Both the position numbers and the translations under genes were made by a program. This document shows, in pieces, positions 4,901-5,503 of a DNA stretch of 5,503 nucleotides. Numbering within the stretch: position 1 is the stretch's first letter; every line of letters begins with the position of its first letter. The notes beneath the pieces are model-generated. The model searched no databases. It was not told where the DNA came from and saw only the letters and a program-made list of their open reading frames with translations. The stretch is taken from assembly GCA_009177225.1 (NCBI GenBank), contig WFLZ01000132.1, positions 20,488 through 25,990 of the forward strand, in the 5' to 3' direction. The DNA is from Clostridia bacterium. GTDB lineage: Bacteria; Bacillota; Clostridia; Oscillospirales; Ruminococcaceae.

Positions 4901-5503
4901 TTATTTTCTTGAATCAGGCATACTGTATCTCTTGTTGAAATCCTGCTTGATAGCCTCAAGTTTAATCTGGTCGTCCTTACGCTGTCTGCGTGCATCTTCC
5001 TGAATCTGACGTGTTTCGTCGATACCGTTCATAATAGTCTGCCACGACTTTTCAAGAGTTTCAATCTTTATTGAACTTCCGGAAGCCATTCTTGCTATCA
5101 TCTTTGACTGTTCAACAGTATTCTGTGCATTCTTTATAAGCATTTCGTTTGTCTTTTCGTCAAGAGCAGAAATAGCGTCTGCCTGAATTTTCTGACGTTT
5201 AAGCATCATAGCCTGAGCAAGTGCCTGTTTGAATACAGGGAGAGTGACAATAAATGCAGAGTTGATTTTTCTGACAAGGTTCATGTTACTGAAAGCCATC
5301 ATCTTTATCATAGGAACAGACTGCATTGCTATACTTTCGGCTGTTCTCAAATCCTGAGTTCTCTGTTCCAGCATCATAAGAGCCTGTTCGAGATTCTGAA
5401 TTTCAAACTGTATGGAATTATCACCTGTTGATGCCATATCCTGCCTGCGCTGTTCGAGGTAAGCCTCGATTTCACGACAGCCCTGCTCACCGGCAAGAAT
5501 ATA
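4901..5503 (-). CDS. telA: TelA/KlaA-family toxic anion resistance protein, C-terminal part (runs off window)
   Basis: Two hundred C-terminal residues are visible; the reading frame stays open through the right edge, so the N-terminus is outside. The fragment opens YILAGEQGCREIEAYLEQRR. It contains the family core LEQRTQDLRTAESIAMQS, VPMIKMMAFSNMNLVRKI, then an IVTLPVFKQALAQAM segment, and ends in a long charged helix. TelA proteins are mostly alpha-helical, probably with coiled coils, and accompany TerD proteins in tellurite and chemical-stress loci; their biochemical action is unknown. The Met at 5437 is internal, because homology clearly continues upstream and no ribosome binding site precedes it. 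The stop lies 24 bp before the first terD start, so telA probably heads or sits within the operon, whose promoter is not in the window. Confidence 0.92.
   Translation of the reverse strand, partial: YILAGEQGCREIEAYLEQRRQDMASTGDNSIQFEIQNLEQALMMLEQRTQDLRTAESIAMQSVPMIKMMAFSNMNLVRKINSAFIVTLPVFKQALAQAMMLKRQKIQADAISALDEKTNEMLIKNAQNTVEQSKMIARMASGSSIKIETLEKSWQTIMNGIDETRQIQEDARRQRKDDQIKLEAIKQDFNKRYSMPDSRK

Noticed and set aside
5435..5437. ATG at 5437 as the true start of the TelA protein
   Set aside because: The frame is open to the window edge with TelA-like sequence (YILAGEQGCREIEAYLEQRR) and no ribosome binding site lies before this ATG; TelA proteins are also much longer than 178 residues.

Overview
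The window looks like chromosomal DNA from a low-GC Gram-positive gut or rumen anaerobe, most like Ruminococcus or a close relative in the Oscillospiraceae. The basis is AT-rich DNA with clean TTGACA/TATAAT promoters, strong AAGGAGG-type ribosome binding sites, a tryptophan T-box leader, a lipoprotein with GEPVT-type linker repeats and cohesin-like halves, and a Firmicutes-style telA-terD cluster. The species assignment is an inference.

Layout. Positions 1-530 (minus strand) hold the first 61 codons of trpE behind a complete tRNA-Trp T-box leader with its own consensus promoter. Diverging from it, positions 568-1064 (plus strand) carry a short promoter and a gene for an Rrf2/IscR-type regulator with three clustered cysteines. 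A perfect ATCATA-N7-TATGAT inverted repeat lies exactly between its -35 and -10 boxes. A hairpin at 1074-1104 lies between this gene and the converging minus-strand lipoprotein gene (1118-2062), which has its own perfect-consensus promoter at 2133-2161. Positions 2145-2976 contain a ~357-bp segment present twice in direct orientation. Each copy carries a small cysteine-rich protein gene plus about 106 bases of downstream non-coding DNA. The outer copy (2721-3005) has an intact ribosome binding site. The inner copy (2232-2495) has lost its 5' end and may be decaying. Positions 3035-5503 (minus strand) hold the end of a stress operon: telA (3' part), two near-typical terD genes, a divergent terD-like gene and a strong hairpin terminator.

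How they work together. The trpE leader reads uncharged tRNA-Trp and permits tryptophan synthesis when charging is low. The Rrf2 gene is probably autoregulated through its promoter palindrome and may sense an Fe-S cluster. The TelA/TerD proteins belong to a calcium-binding, envelope-associated chemical-stress system. The Cys-rich gene directly behind the ter terminator has no room for a promoter of its own, so it may be expressed by read-through from that operon.

The points most worth a second look are the lipoprotein's C-terminus, where cohesin-like halves seem to occur in swapped order; the Cys-rich duplication, whose non-coding part is better conserved than its coding part; and the putative Rrf2 operator. 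No tRNA, rRNA, CRISPR array, transposase or phage gene was seen.
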